A stretch of 64,000 nt of DNA from contig OY969916.1 of NCBI GenBank assembly GCA_963704535.1, positions 9,114,001-9,178,000 on the forward strand. Direction: 5' to 3'. Below, piece after piece: positions 42,870 through 51,832 of the stretch. The translations under genes were made by a program, and so were the position numbers. How positions within the stretch are numbered: the first letter of the stretch is position 1; every line of letters starts with the position of its first letter. Source of the DNA: G963704535 sp963704535 (GTDB lineage: Bacteria > Chloroflexota > Chloroflexia > Chloroflexales > Roseiflexaceae). Under the pieces are notes generated by a model, which was not told where the DNA came from, did not search any database, and worked only from the letters and a program-made list of their open reading frames with translations.

Positions 42870-44084
42870 GTGTCTGATGTGTCCCCACCTGTCGCCGCCG
42901 ACCTGACGACTCCAACCGCCAGCCCCTGGCTGCTGGTCGCCATCCAGGCTGCCATCTTTATGGTCTCGGCCGAGGCGCGGGTGATCGCGCCGCTGCTGCC
43001 GGCGATCGCCCAGGATTTCCGCACGTCGATCGCGGCCACCGGCATGCTGATCACCGCCTACTCCATCCCCTACGGTCTGTTTCAGTTGGTCTACGGGCCA
43101 TTGGCCGATCGCTTCAGCCGCCAGCGCGTGATCGGCATAGCGCTGGTCCTGTTCGCGCTGGGGACGCTGATCAGCGGCTTCGCGCCGAGCCTGCTGGCGC
43201 TGGACGCGCTACGGCTCGGCACGGGCGCGGTGGCGGCGGGAGTGATCCCGGTGGCGCTGGCCTACATCGGCGATGCGGTGCCGTACACCGAGCGGCAGGC
43301 CGCACTTGGGCGGGTGATCAGCATCGCCGCGCTGGGCGGGGTGCTGTCCTCGGCGCTGGGCGGGTTGATCGCCGCGTTGGTGAGCTGGCGGGTGCTGTTC
43401 GTGGGTTATGGGCTGGTGGCGCTGGTTGTCGCGGCGCTGCTGTTGCGCCTGCCGGTCACGCGCGTCCGTGGGCCGCGGCGGCGCGCGGCCGGGCCGCTCG
43501 GCCCCTACCGGGCGATCTTCGAGCATGCTGGGGCGCGAGCGGTCGCACTCTACGGGCTGGTGTGCTTCGAGGGGCTCGTGGCGACCAGCACGATTGGCTA
43601 CCTGGGCGGGCTGCTGTTCGAGCGCGACCACCTGTCGTATGCCGCGATCGGGGCGCTGTTGACGCTCAATGGCCTGGCCGGCATGGTTGCCGCGCGGTTC
43701 GTCGGCCGGCTGGTGCGGCGGCTCGGCGAACGCGGGATGCTGCTGGCCGGCGGCATGCTGATGACGCTGGCCTACCTGCTCACCGGCCTGCGGCCTATGC
43801 CATTGTTCTTCCCACTCGCCATGCTACTGTCCGGCGCCGGCTTCGTGATCGCCCACAGCACCTTGCAGACCCGCGCGACCGAGCTGGTGCCCTCGCTGCG
43901 CGGCACCGCCGTGGCCCTATTCGCCTTCTCGCTGTTTCTGGGTGGTGGGATCGGCACCTTCCTGGCCGGGCTGGCGATCGGGCGCTGGGGGTATGAGCCG
44001 GCGCTTATCGGCACCGCCATCACGCTGGCCGTCTTCACGGCGGCGGCGGGGCCGCTGCTGCGGGTGGGGCAGGCCGACGGGTAG
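42870..44084 (+). CDS. MFS transporter
   Basis: About 404 residues, 12 hydrophobic helices. The loop after helix 2 reads GPLADRFSRQRVIG, the MFS signature; the second half repeats it weakly (VGRLVRRLGERGML). Drug/proton antiport of the DHA1 type is the nearest fit, substrate unknown. A GTG start at 42870 is preferred because AAGGAG lies eight bases before it. Divergent from the tRNA array. Confidence 0.88.
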   Translation: MSDVSPPVAADLTTPTASPWLLVAIQAAIFMVSAEARVIAPLLPAIAQDFRTSIAATGMLITAYSIPYGLFQLVYGPLADRFSRQRVIGIALVLFALGTLISGFAPSLLALDALRLGTGAVAAGVIPVALAYIGDAVPYTERQAALGRVISIAALGGVLSSALGGLIAALVSWRVLFVGYGLVALVVAALLLRLPVTRVRGPRRRAAGPLGPYRAIFEHAGARAVALYGLVCFEGLVATSTIGYLGGLLFERDHLSYAAIGALLTLNGLAGMVAARFVGRLVRRLGERGMLLAGGMLMTLAYLLTGLRPMPLFFPLAMLLSGAGFVIAHSTLQTRATELVPSLRGTAVALFAFSLFLGGGIGTFLAGLAIGRWGYEPALIGTAITLAVFTAAAGPLLRVGQADG

Positions 44085-44097
44085 GGCTGTGGCATTC

Positions 44098-44151
44098 GTT
44101 TTGAAAAGGGGGAGTTTGAGGGGCCGCCCCTCAAGAATGCCCTTTCCACCA
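44098..44151. repeat. MITE-like palindromic element copy
   Basis: GGGGGAGTTTGAGGGGCCGC core, ending TTTCCACC, after the MFS gene. Confidence 0.85.
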
Positions 44152-44205
44152 ACCGATCGACAGTTTCTAAGCGACTGTTTGAAATGTCCATCGAAAGGCC
44201 AAGCC

Positions 44206-44463
44206 ATGAATCAGTTCATGTCGTTATTTGAGCACCAAGGCATGTACCTGCTCCCCGACGACACCCCCGTCCGCGCGCTGCTGTACAACCTGGAGTGTCT
44301 CTCGCTGGAGTGGCTGTTTGAGGACCTGAACGGCATCCGCAAGGTCGCGCTGCTGCCCAACGGCGACGTGATCGCCTACAGCATCTCCGGTCGCGATCAG
44401 TACGGCTATCTCTACTACGTCTGGCGCACCGACATGACCATCGACGACATCCGCCCGGCCTAA
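44206..44463 (+). CDS. Small hypothetical protein
   Basis: 85 residues, soluble, with ALLYNLECLSLEWLFEDLNG and VALLPNGDVIAYSISGRDQY. No family recognised. Only a weak AAAGG site upstream; the frame is otherwise well formed. Confidence 0.55.
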   Translation: MNQFMSLFEHQGMYLLPDDTPVRALLYNLECLSLEWLFEDLNGIRKVALLPNGDVIAYSISGRDQYGYLYYVWRTDMTIDDIRPA

Positions 44464-44464
44464 T

Positions 44465-44533
44465 TTGGTCCGTTGTCAGTTGTCCGTGGTCAGTTGCAAC
44501 TGACCACAGACAACTGACAACGGACAACTGACT
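44465..44533. repeat. Heptamer inverted repeat (GTCAGTT/GTCCGTT)
   Basis: GTCCGTT/GTCAGTT units and their complements make a near-perfect hairpin between convergent genes, so it could end both transcripts. Confidence 0.85.
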
Positions 44534-46076
44534 ACATGGTCGCGCCAAGAATCCAGGGGTTGAACTCCTCCTCGCCGATGCCCTGGGCCTCACTGAGGCT
44601 GGGCGCGCCCGACGCCACGGCGATCAGCATCTCGAAGATCTCGCGGCCGACCTCCTCGACGCTGGCGCCCTCCAGGATGCGCCCGGCGTTGATGTCCATA
44701 TCCGATCGCATGCGCTCATAGGTCGCGCTGTTGGTCGCGATCTTGATGCTCGGCACCGGCTTGAACCCGAAGCAGCTCCCGCGTCCGGTCGTGAAGGCGA
44801 GCAGATTGCAGCCGCCGGCCACCTGCCCGGTGGCCGAGACCGGGTCGTAGCCGGGAGTGTCCATAAACGTAAACCCATTGTCGGTGATCGGCTCGGCGTA
44901 CTCGTAGACCGCCTGGAGCGGCATGCTGCCGCCCTTAGCGACGGCGCCCAGCGACTTCTCGTAGATCGTCGTCAGGCCGCCGGCCTTGTTGCCGGGCGCC
45001 GGGTTGTTGTCGATCACGAACCCCGCGCGCGCCGTGTACTCCTCCCACCAGCGAATCCGCTCGATCAGCTTCTCGCCAACCGCCCGGCTGACGGCCCGGC
45101 GGGTCAGCAGGTGCTCGGCACCGTAGACCTCCGGCGTCTCACTGAGCACTGCCGTGCCGCCCTGGGCGACCAGCAGGTCCACCGCGTGGCCCAGTGCCGG
45201 GTTGGCGGTGACGCCGCTGAAGCCGTCGCTGCCGCCGCACTGGAGCGCCAGCGCCAGCTCGCTGACCGGGAGCGGCTCACGGCGCCGCTGGTCGGCGCGC
45301 GGCAGCAGCGCCGCGACCTCCCGCAGCCCCTCCTCGACGGCCCCGGCGACGCCGCCGGCGTCCTGGATGCCGATGTAAGGCGGCAGCCGGACATCGCCGA
45401 GCCACGCGCGCTGGCTCTCCAGCAGCGTCTCGAACTGGTTGACCTCGCAGCCGAGGCCGACGAACAGGTAGCCGGCGACATTGGGGTTGCGGGCGAAGCC
45501 GGCCAGCGTTCGCTGGAGCATGTGCAGCTCCGGGCTGCCGTCGCGGGTGCCACAGCCGTTCTTGTGGGCCAGCCCCACCACGTCGGTCACATTCGGGAAG
45601 CGCGGTAGCAGTTCGGCGCGGGCGCGGGCGGCGATCGTCCGGACGGCGTGGGCGGCGCAGTTGACGGTGCTGATGATCACGATTGTGTTGCGGGTGCCGG
45701 CCCGGCCGCGCTGGCGCCGGTAGCCCATAAAGGTGCGCCGCTGCTCAGGCGGGACCAGCGGAATGGCGCGAATATCGGTGCTGAACTGGTAGTCGAGCTG
45801 CATGTCGCCTACGGCGAGATTGTGGGTGTGGACGTGGTCGCCCGGCCCGATCGGCTTGGTCGCGAAGCCGATCACCTGGCCGTAGCGGCGCAGCGGCTGG
45901 CCGGGTTCCACGCCGCGCAGCGCGACCTTATGACCGGGGCCGATGTCGGCGGCAACCCGCACCCGCTGGCCGGCGACCTCGATCCGGCGGCCCGTGCCCA
46001 GCGGCACCAGCGCGATGGCGACGTCGTCGTCCGCGTGGAGCCGCAGCGCCGGGGTGTCTTGGAGGGTGATAAGCAT
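44532..46076 (-). CDS. UxaA-family dehydratase (altronate/galactarate type)
   Basis: 514 residues. An N-terminal SAF domain (residues 1-95) is followed by the large dehydratase domain with FMGYRRQRGRAGTRN, ALQCGGSDGFSGVTANPALG and TPGYDPVSATGQVAGGCNLL, typical of UxaA and GarD. These iron- or manganese-dependent enzymes dehydrate sugar acids to 2-keto-3-deoxy acids. Having both domains in one chain matches altronate dehydratase. TAGGAG precedes the ATG. Exact sugar acid not decided. Confidence 0.88.
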   Translation of the reverse strand: MLITLQDTPALRLHADDDVAIALVPLGTGRRIEVAGQRVRVAADIGPGHKVALRGVEPGQPLRRYGQVIGFATKPIGPGDHVHTHNLAVGDMQLDYQFSTDIRAIPLVPPEQRRTFMGYRRQRGRAGTRNTIVIISTVNCAAHAVRTIAARARAELLPRFPNVTDVVGLAHKNGCGTRDGSPELHMLQRTLAGFARNPNVAGYLFVGLGCEVNQFETLLESQRAWLGDVRLPPYIGIQDAGGVAGAVEEGLREVAALLPRADQRRREPLPVSELALALQCGGSDGFSGVTANPALGHAVDLLVAQGGTAVLSETPEVYGAEHLLTRRAVSRAVGEKLIERIRWWEEYTARAGFVIDNNPAPGNKAGGLTTIYEKSLGAVAKGGSMPLQAVYEYAEPITDNGFTFMDTPGYDPVSATGQVAGGCNLLAFTTGRGSCFGFKPVPSIKIATNSATYERMRSDMDINAGRILEGASVEEVGREIFEMLIAVASGAPSLSEAQGIGEEEFNPWILGATM

Positions 46077-46094
46077 GATATTCTCCTAATATAT

Positions 46095-49000
46095 TTACGA
46101 TTGTCGCGTTTCGCCCAGGCTTTCGCTCAACCGCTGCGCGAGCTGCTCGTAGGTAAACGGCTTGAGCAAGGCCGGCAGGCCGGTTTGTTCCAGAAACGCC
46201 CGGCTGTGCTCACCCATTGTGTCGCCGGTCAGGATCAGCCAGCGCAGCGCAGGGCGAGCCTGGTGTACACGTTGGTACAGCGTCGGCCCATCGATCTCCG
46301 GCATTTGCAGATCGCTGATGATCAGCGCGTAGTCATTATTTAGCGCTCGTTGGAGCGCCTCCTGGCCGGAGCTGACCGCGTCGACCTGGCAGTTCAGTTG
46401 GGTCAGCGCGCGGGCCACGACCGCGCGGACGGAGTCTTCGTCCTCAACCAGCAGCACGTGCGCCCCGGCCGGGCGCGTCAGGCGCGGCGGGGGCGGTGCC
46501 GGCAGGTGCTCCACAGTTTGGGCGATCGGAAGCCGGATATGAAAGGTCGCCCCGTGGCCCTGCTGGCTTTCGACCCACACCCGACCGTCGTGCTGCTGGA
46601 CGATCGCGTGAACAATCGAGAGGCCCAGCCCGGTGCCCTGGCCGACCACGCGGGTGGTAAAGAATGGGTCGAAAATGCGCGATAGATTCTCCGGCGCGAT
46701 GCCCGGCCCGGTGTCGTCGATCGTCAGGTGCAGGGTGCGCTCCTCGTACCAGCCCAGGATGGCGAGCCGGCGCATGCGCTCGGGGGGATTCATCGCCAGC
46801 GCTTGCACGGCGTTGTGCAGAATATTGAATAGCACCTGCTCGATCTGATGCGGGTCGCCGACGGTCGGCGGCAGATGGTGTGAGATCTCGATAAACGCGG
46901 CTATCTCGTGCTCGGCGATCTGGGGGGCCAGCCGCTTCAGCGTCTCGTTGATCAGTGGGGCCAGGGCGATCGTCTGCGGCTTCAGGGCCTGGGGTTGGGC
47001 GAACGTTCGCAACTGCTGAACGATGTGGTGGACACGCAGCGCCGCCCGCTCGATATCCTCCATATCGGAGCGTATGACCGGCGGCAGATCATCTAGGAGC
47101 TGGAGCTGCGCCAGGCCCAGAATCGCGGCGAGCGGGTTATTGAGCTCATGCGCCGCACCAGCGATCATGCGGCCAAGCGCCGCCAGCTTCTCATTCTGGC
47201 GCATCTGAGCTTCGAGCTGCTTCTGCTCGGTCACGTCTTTAAGCGTCACAAAGACTTCGTCGTAGTGTGGGATGAGCACCGCCGAGACCAGGGCGGTCAT
47301 CAGCGAGCCATCCGCCCGGTACAGCCGGGTCTCGAACGTCTGCGGCTCCCCGGCCAGCGCCGCCTGCCAGCGCTGCTCCAGCTCCTGCCGGTGCGGCGGC
47401 GGGACAAAGCGCGTGAACATCAGGCCCTCCACCTCCTGGAGTTGATACCCGCCAAGGGCACTCAGCCGCTCCGGGTTGAGCAGATGCGCGGTCATATCGT
47501 GTTGGATCGTCAGGAGCATGTCGGGCGTGTTGTGGATCAGCGCGTCGAGGTACCTGCGCGCCGCTTCCGCCTGGCCGTACAGGCGCGCATTGGCCGTGGC
47601 CGTCTCCTGGAGCGCATGGTGGACCTGGGCCTTGGCGACCGCTTGGGCGAGCTGGTTGGCGACTGCCTGGAGCAGCCGCAGATCACGCTCGGTATAGTGC
47701 TGGCCCCCAGTGGTGCTGATATTCAGTAGGCCCAGCGGAGTCCCGTCGGCGACCAAGGGGACAAGCACGATATTGGTCAGCGCCAGCTCGGCGAGACCGG
47801 GGTAGTACGACAGCAGCGGCTCGATCTCGGCTGGCCCCAGCACCTGGATCTTGCCCGTCTCAAACGCCTCGCGTGCTATCGACAGGCTGTCCAGCAGGAT
47901 GGGCCGCCCGACAACCGGGATCAGCGCCGCCGGCGTATTACGATACGCGCGCAGTTCGAGCCGCCGCTGCTCCTGGTTGATCAGCAGCACGCCGGCCGCC
48001 ACCACCAGGCCCAGGTCATCGAGTGCTCGCAACCCTTCTTGGAGCAGCGTATCCAGGTCGAGCGTGCGGTTGACGGCATCGCTGACGCGCAGCAGCGCCG
48101 CCAACGCTTGGCGCTGGCGCTGCTGCTCGGCCTCCGAATCCTGGAGATCGGTGTGGAGTTGTGCATTGGCGACGGCGATGGCGGCGTACTCGGCATAGCG
48201 CGCCAGGTAATCAAGGTCGTCCTCCTGAAATCGCGCCAGCGCGGCATAGCCCACACTCAGCACGCCCAGGATCGTGCCCTGGTGATACAGCGGCTGCACC
48301 AGCATCGAATGGGCCTCCGGTTCAGCTCGGTCCGGCGCGTAGGCTCTGAGCGCCCCGTTCACATCGGGGACGTTCATGCCCTGCCCGGCTCGGAAGGCTT
48401 TTCCGACCAGGCTTTCTTCGACGGGCACCTGGACGCCGATCATAGTCTCCGCATTGCGCCCGGTCGCCATAACGCAGGCCAGGCAGTCGGTGTCGGTGAC
48501 GGGCAGGGCGATTGCGGCTGCGTCGGCGCCGGTCAGCTCCTGGGCCTGGTGGCAGATCACCCACAACACATCGTCGAGATGGCCGAGGGTCGTCACCGCG
48601 CGCGCCGTCTCCGCCAGCGAGTTCAGCCGCTGAATTTGAGTCTCCATTTGCCGTCGCAGGGCGATCTGCCCCAGGATCGCGGAGATCTGATGCGCGAACG
48701 CCTCGATAAACGGGGCATCCTCCTGGTTGAGCAAGTTGCTCCAGACGACCAGCACCCCCGTGACCAGCTCGCGCTCCACCAGCGGGGCAAAGATATAGCT
48801 GCGGATTCCTTGCAGTTGGGCGAGCAGTTGGGCGGCAGCCGCCGCCGCCGGCGCCATTAGCGCGCGGAGTGTCGGGAGAAAATCTTCCAGGAAGACGGTC
48901 TTGCGCTGGGAGAGCACCTCGTGATACGGTGAGACCTCGACCGGGATGCGGATCGTATCGACCTGGAGGCCCCCGCTCCTACGCATATACGCGGCTCTGG

Positions 49001-49562
49001 ATGAGCTAAAGCTGAGATAGCTTGTCGAGAGCGTCGCCTGATTGGGATCGAGTGTCAGCACCGACATCCGCAGCCCGAGTGGCTGGAGTGCCTCGGTCGC
49101 CCGGTTGAACACATCATCGGCCGATTGGGCCGCCAGCAGGTCCGACGCGAGCCGGTTGATCTCTAGCAGCAGCCGCTCGCGACGATGCGTCAGCGAGAAA
49201 GGATGGACGTTGAGCGTTATGCGCCCCGACGAATCGGCGCTGATCGGCAGCGCCTCGATCTCGACCTCGATCGGCGGCTGCGCGCCGTGCGATAGGTGAG
49301 CCCTGGTGGGCAGGGATTGCCGGCGTGCCGCCACCTGGCCCAGCAGGGCGCGCAGGGCCGGGCGCTCCGCCTCCAGGACCAACTGCTCAAACGGCATGCC
49401 GGGCCTGACGGTCGCGTCGGCGCCTAGCAGGCCAAGCATGGGCTGGCTCATCGCAAGGATCTCTCCGCCTGCCGAGAGCAGCACAACCGGCCATGGGATT
49501 TCGGCCAGCAGGCTCTGGAGCTCGGCGGGGAGCCCTGATGCGGCTGTAATGAGTTCGGACAT
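46095..49562 (-). CDS. Hybrid sensor histidine kinase with GAF and PAS domains
   Basis: About 1155 residues, cytosolic. Order: PAS-like domain (1-110), three GAF-like regions (roughly 130-310, 320-470, 500-660), a second PAS (about 690-800, RYLDALIHNTPDMLLTIQ), phosphoacceptor GRMIAGAAHELNNPLAAILG, HATPase (NILHNAVQALAM, DDTGPGIAP, GTGLGLSIV) and a C-terminal receiver with Asp in LIISDLQMPEIDG and Lys in LLKPFTYEQL. Stimulus probably a small ligand or redox state. Start at MSELITAASG; the longer frame to 49676 has no site. 18 bases separate it from the UxaA gene downstream. Confidence 0.9.
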   Translation of the reverse strand: MSELITAASGLPAELQSLLAEIPWPVVLLSAGGEILAMSQPMLGLLGADATVRPGMPFEQLVLEAERPALRALLGQVAARRQSLPTRAHLSHGAQPPIEVEIEALPISADSSGRITLNVHPFSLTHRRERLLLEINRLASDLLAAQSADDVFNRATEALQPLGLRMSVLTLDPNQATLSTSYLSFSSSRAAYMRRSGGLQVDTIRIPVEVSPYHEVLSQRKTVFLEDFLPTLRALMAPAAAAAAQLLAQLQGIRSYIFAPLVERELVTGVLVVWSNLLNQEDAPFIEAFAHQISAILGQIALRRQMETQIQRLNSLAETARAVTTLGHLDDVLWVICHQAQELTGADAAAIALPVTDTDCLACVMATGRNAETMIGVQVPVEESLVGKAFRAGQGMNVPDVNGALRAYAPDRAEPEAHSMLVQPLYHQGTILGVLSVGYAALARFQEDDLDYLARYAEYAAIAVANAQLHTDLQDSEAEQQRQRQALAALLRVSDAVNRTLDLDTLLQEGLRALDDLGLVVAAGVLLINQEQRRLELRAYRNTPAALIPVVGRPILLDSLSIAREAFETGKIQVLGPAEIEPLLSYYPGLAELALTNIVLVPLVADGTPLGLLNISTTGGQHYTERDLRLLQAVANQLAQAVAKAQVHHALQETATANARLYGQAEAARRYLDALIHNTPDMLLTIQHDMTAHLLNPERLSALGGYQLQEVEGLMFTRFVPPPHRQELEQRWQAALAGEPQTFETRLYRADGSLMTALVSAVLIPHYDEVFVTLKDVTEQKQLEAQMRQNEKLAALGRMIAGAAHELNNPLAAILGLAQLQLLDDLPPVIRSDMEDIERAALRVHHIVQQLRTFAQPQALKPQTIALAPLINETLKRLAPQIAEHEIAAFIEISHHLPPTVGDPHQIEQVLFNILHNAVQALAMNPPERMRRLAILGWYEERTLHLTIDDTGPGIAPENLSRIFDPFFTTRVVGQGTGLGLSIVHAIVQQHDGRVWVESQQGHGATFHIRLPIAQTVEHLPAPPPPRLTRPAGAHVLLVEDEDSVRAVVARALTQLNCQVDAVSSGQEALQRALNNDYALIISDLQMPEIDGPTLYQRVHQARPALRWLILTGDTMGEHSRAFLEQTGLPALLKPFTYEQLAQRLSESLGETRQS

Positions 49563-49818
49563 AGAACGCAGCCTTTTGGTTGAGGTGGTGTTGGGCGGGC
49601 TCGTCGTTCTGTTGGCGTAGGCAACCGGGTGGAGTGTGAGCGCGCAACAGCGTTTAGAATCTATTTTACCACTCATTATGTTACCATTTATAGGATATTC
49701 GTGTGCTATAGTTCTTCAGGCAAAGCTCTGGACTCCGCATCAGGGTTGGGTGGAGTTTAAGGGGAGGGCAACCCTCCCCTTGCCCCTCCCTTTCCAGTTC
49801 TGTTCTAGGAGATATCAT

Positions 49819-51495
49819 ATGACCGCAACTCCCACCGATCCCTGGGGCGACAGCTTTGACGACGCTGAGCGGGCGCTGCTGGCCCCGTTCGTGACCGATC
49901 TCGATGCGCCGATCTTTGGCCTGTGCAACCTGCCGGAGGTGGTCAAGGGCGCGCTTTTTTCCCGCTATAGCCGCTCCGACAAGAGCCTGCGGCGGCTGCT
50001 GCTGGATGAGTTCATCCAGGCGCCCGAGTCGGGCTTTGCGGCGATCGTCGGCGAGGCCCGCACGGCCGGCGCCGATCAGTTGCTGGCCGTTCACCAGGCC
50101 GAGGCGTTCTACGAGCGGGTGCTGATCGGCTACGGCGACGACTCGGTCGCCGAGCTTGGCGGGGCGCACCTGGCCTGTGAAGGGATCAGCAATGTCGCCG
50201 CCAAGGCGCTGGAGGATAGCCGGATCGGCATCAGCCCGCTGGAAAAGTCGACCCGCTACATCGTGTTCAACCGCAAAGTCGGCGGGCACTACCGCTACCT
50301 GCGCGAGCCGCAGATCATGGCCTCGCCGCATGCCCAGCGCTATGAGACGGCGCTCGACGGCCTGTTCGACGCCTACTCGGCGCTGCTCGACCCGACGATC
50401 GCCTTTGTGCGCGGGCGCACGCCGCGCGACGAGGGTACGTCGGCGCGCGCGTACAACAGCGCGACGCGGGCCAAGGCCTGCGATCTGCTGCGCGGCCTGC
50501 TGCCCATGGCGGCGCTGACCAACGTCGGGCTGTTCGGCAACGGCCGCGCCTTCGAGTACCTGCTGACCAAGCTCTACGCCGCGCCACAGGCGGAGCTGCG
50601 GGCGCTGGCGGCTGCCATGCAGGCGGCGCTCGACTCGCTCATCCCCGCGTTCGTCAAGCGGGCCAAGAGTGAGCGCGGGCGCGGGCAGCAGGAGCACCTG
50701 CGGGGGATGAGCACGCGCGTTGCCGAGGTGATGGGCAATTGGAGATTAGAGATTGGAGATTCAGAAGCGCATCTCCAATCTCCAATCTCTAATCTCCAAT
50801 CTCCGGTGACGCTGGTCGAATACGACCCCGACGCCGAGGTCAAGACCATCGCCGCGATCCTCTACCCGCACGGCGATCTGCCGCTGACGGAGGTGCGGGC
50901 TGCGGCGGCGCGCCTCTCGGCCGCCGAGCGGCTGGATCTGCTGCGGGCGTACGTCGGCGAGCGGGCCAGCCGGTTCCACCGCCCCGGCCGCGCCTTCGAG
51001 ACGCCACTCTACACCTTCGACCTGCTGGCCGACCTGGGCGCCTACCGCGACTTGCAGCGCCACCGGATGCTGACCCAGGAGCGCCAGCGCTATGGCGTGC
51101 GCCATGGCTACGCCGTCCCGCCGGAGCTTGAGGAGGCCGGGCTCCAGCAGCTCTACACGGCGGCGCTCGACCGTGCGGCGGCGGCTGTCGAGGCGATCGC
51201 CGCCGAGCTGCCGGAGGAGGCGCAGTACGCCGTCCCGCTGGCGTTCCGCGTCCGCTGGCGGGTCACGCTGAACCTGCGCGAGGTGTATCACCTGGCCGAG
51301 CTGCGTAGCGCGCCGCAAGGGCACCCAACCTACCGCCGGATCGCCCAGGCGATCTATGCTCAGGTTCGCGCGGTCCACCCGGCGCTGGCCGAGGGGATGC
51401 GCTTTGTCGATATGCAGGACTACGCGCTGGAGCGGCTGGACGCCGAGCGGCGTCTGGACGCGAAACTGAGCCGGGTGGGCCAGGCCGGCGACTAG
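49819..51495 (+). CDS. ThyX-like protein (double-length)
   Basis: 558 residues. Two ThyX-like halves: the N-terminal half has YGDDSVAELGGAHLACEGIS and FNRKVGGHYRYLR, the C-terminal half DLQRHRMLTQERQRYGVRHG, close to the RHRxxSxxExSxR flavin/dUMP motif but altered. True thymidylate activity is therefore uncertain. Between the halves, codons from 50741 to 50804 are a heptamer repeat read in frame (RLEIGDSEAHLQSPISNLQS). TAGGAG sets the start; the longer frame to 49636 is rejected. Confidence 0.8.
   Translation: MTATPTDPWGDSFDDAERALLAPFVTDLDAPIFGLCNLPEVVKGALFSRYSRSDKSLRRLLLDEFIQAPESGFAAIVGEARTAGADQLLAVHQAEAFYERVLIGYGDDSVAELGGAHLACEGISNVAAKALEDSRIGISPLEKSTRYIVFNRKVGGHYRYLREPQIMASPHAQRYETALDGLFDAYSALLDPTIAFVRGRTPRDEGTSARAYNSATRAKACDLLRGLLPMAALTNVGLFGNGRAFEYLLTKLYAAPQAELRALAAAMQAALDSLIPAFVKRAKSERGRGQQEHLRGMSTRVAEVMGNWRLEIGDSEAHLQSPISNLQSPVTLVEYDPDAEVKTIAAILYPHGDLPLTEVRAAAARLSAAERLDLLRAYVGERASRFHRPGRAFETPLYTFDLLADLGAYRDLQRHRMLTQERQRYGVRHGYAVPPELEEAGLQQLYTAALDRAAAAVEAIAAELPEEAQYAVPLAFRVRWRVTLNLREVYHLAELRSAPQGHPTYRRIAQAIYAQVRAVHPALAEGMRFVDMQDYALERLDAERRLDAKLSRVGQAGD
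50741..50804. repeat. Heptamer inverted repeat inside a coding region
   Basis: GGAGATTAGAGATTGGAGAT and CTCCAATCTC-type units, read through by the ThyX-like frame without a stop. Same family as the intergenic repeats. Confidence 0.85.
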
Positions 51496-51832
51496 CGGGT
51501 CACTTGTCATCGATAGCCCCTTTCTCTGTTGCGTGTTGCGTGTTGCGTGTCAGCGCGCACGTAACACGCAACACGTAACACAGGCTGCTTGTCCTGCCGT
51601 TTGCCGAATACTTTCGAAAGATGACAAAACCATTACATCAGGCTTTGCAGCCCCAAAAATGGTTGACAAGCGCCCTCCGAACGCCGTAGGATGTCGGTGT
51701 TCATACGCCATGACCGACATCCCACCACCAAGAATTGTTTGATGATTGACGACGCACGACGTGGTGCGTAGTGCATTGCCAGCGGCCTGTAGGAACTACA
51801 GGCGTCTCGTGATGCGTTACGTATGATGGCCT
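51496..51832. other. Intergenic region with heptamer repeats
   Basis: 51528-51585 holds TTGCGTG/CAACACG heptamers in mirrored order. The rest shows no gene. TTGACA-like and TACGTATGAT stretches near 51780-51825 may serve the regulator downstream, which lacks a clear ribosome site. Confidence 0.5.
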
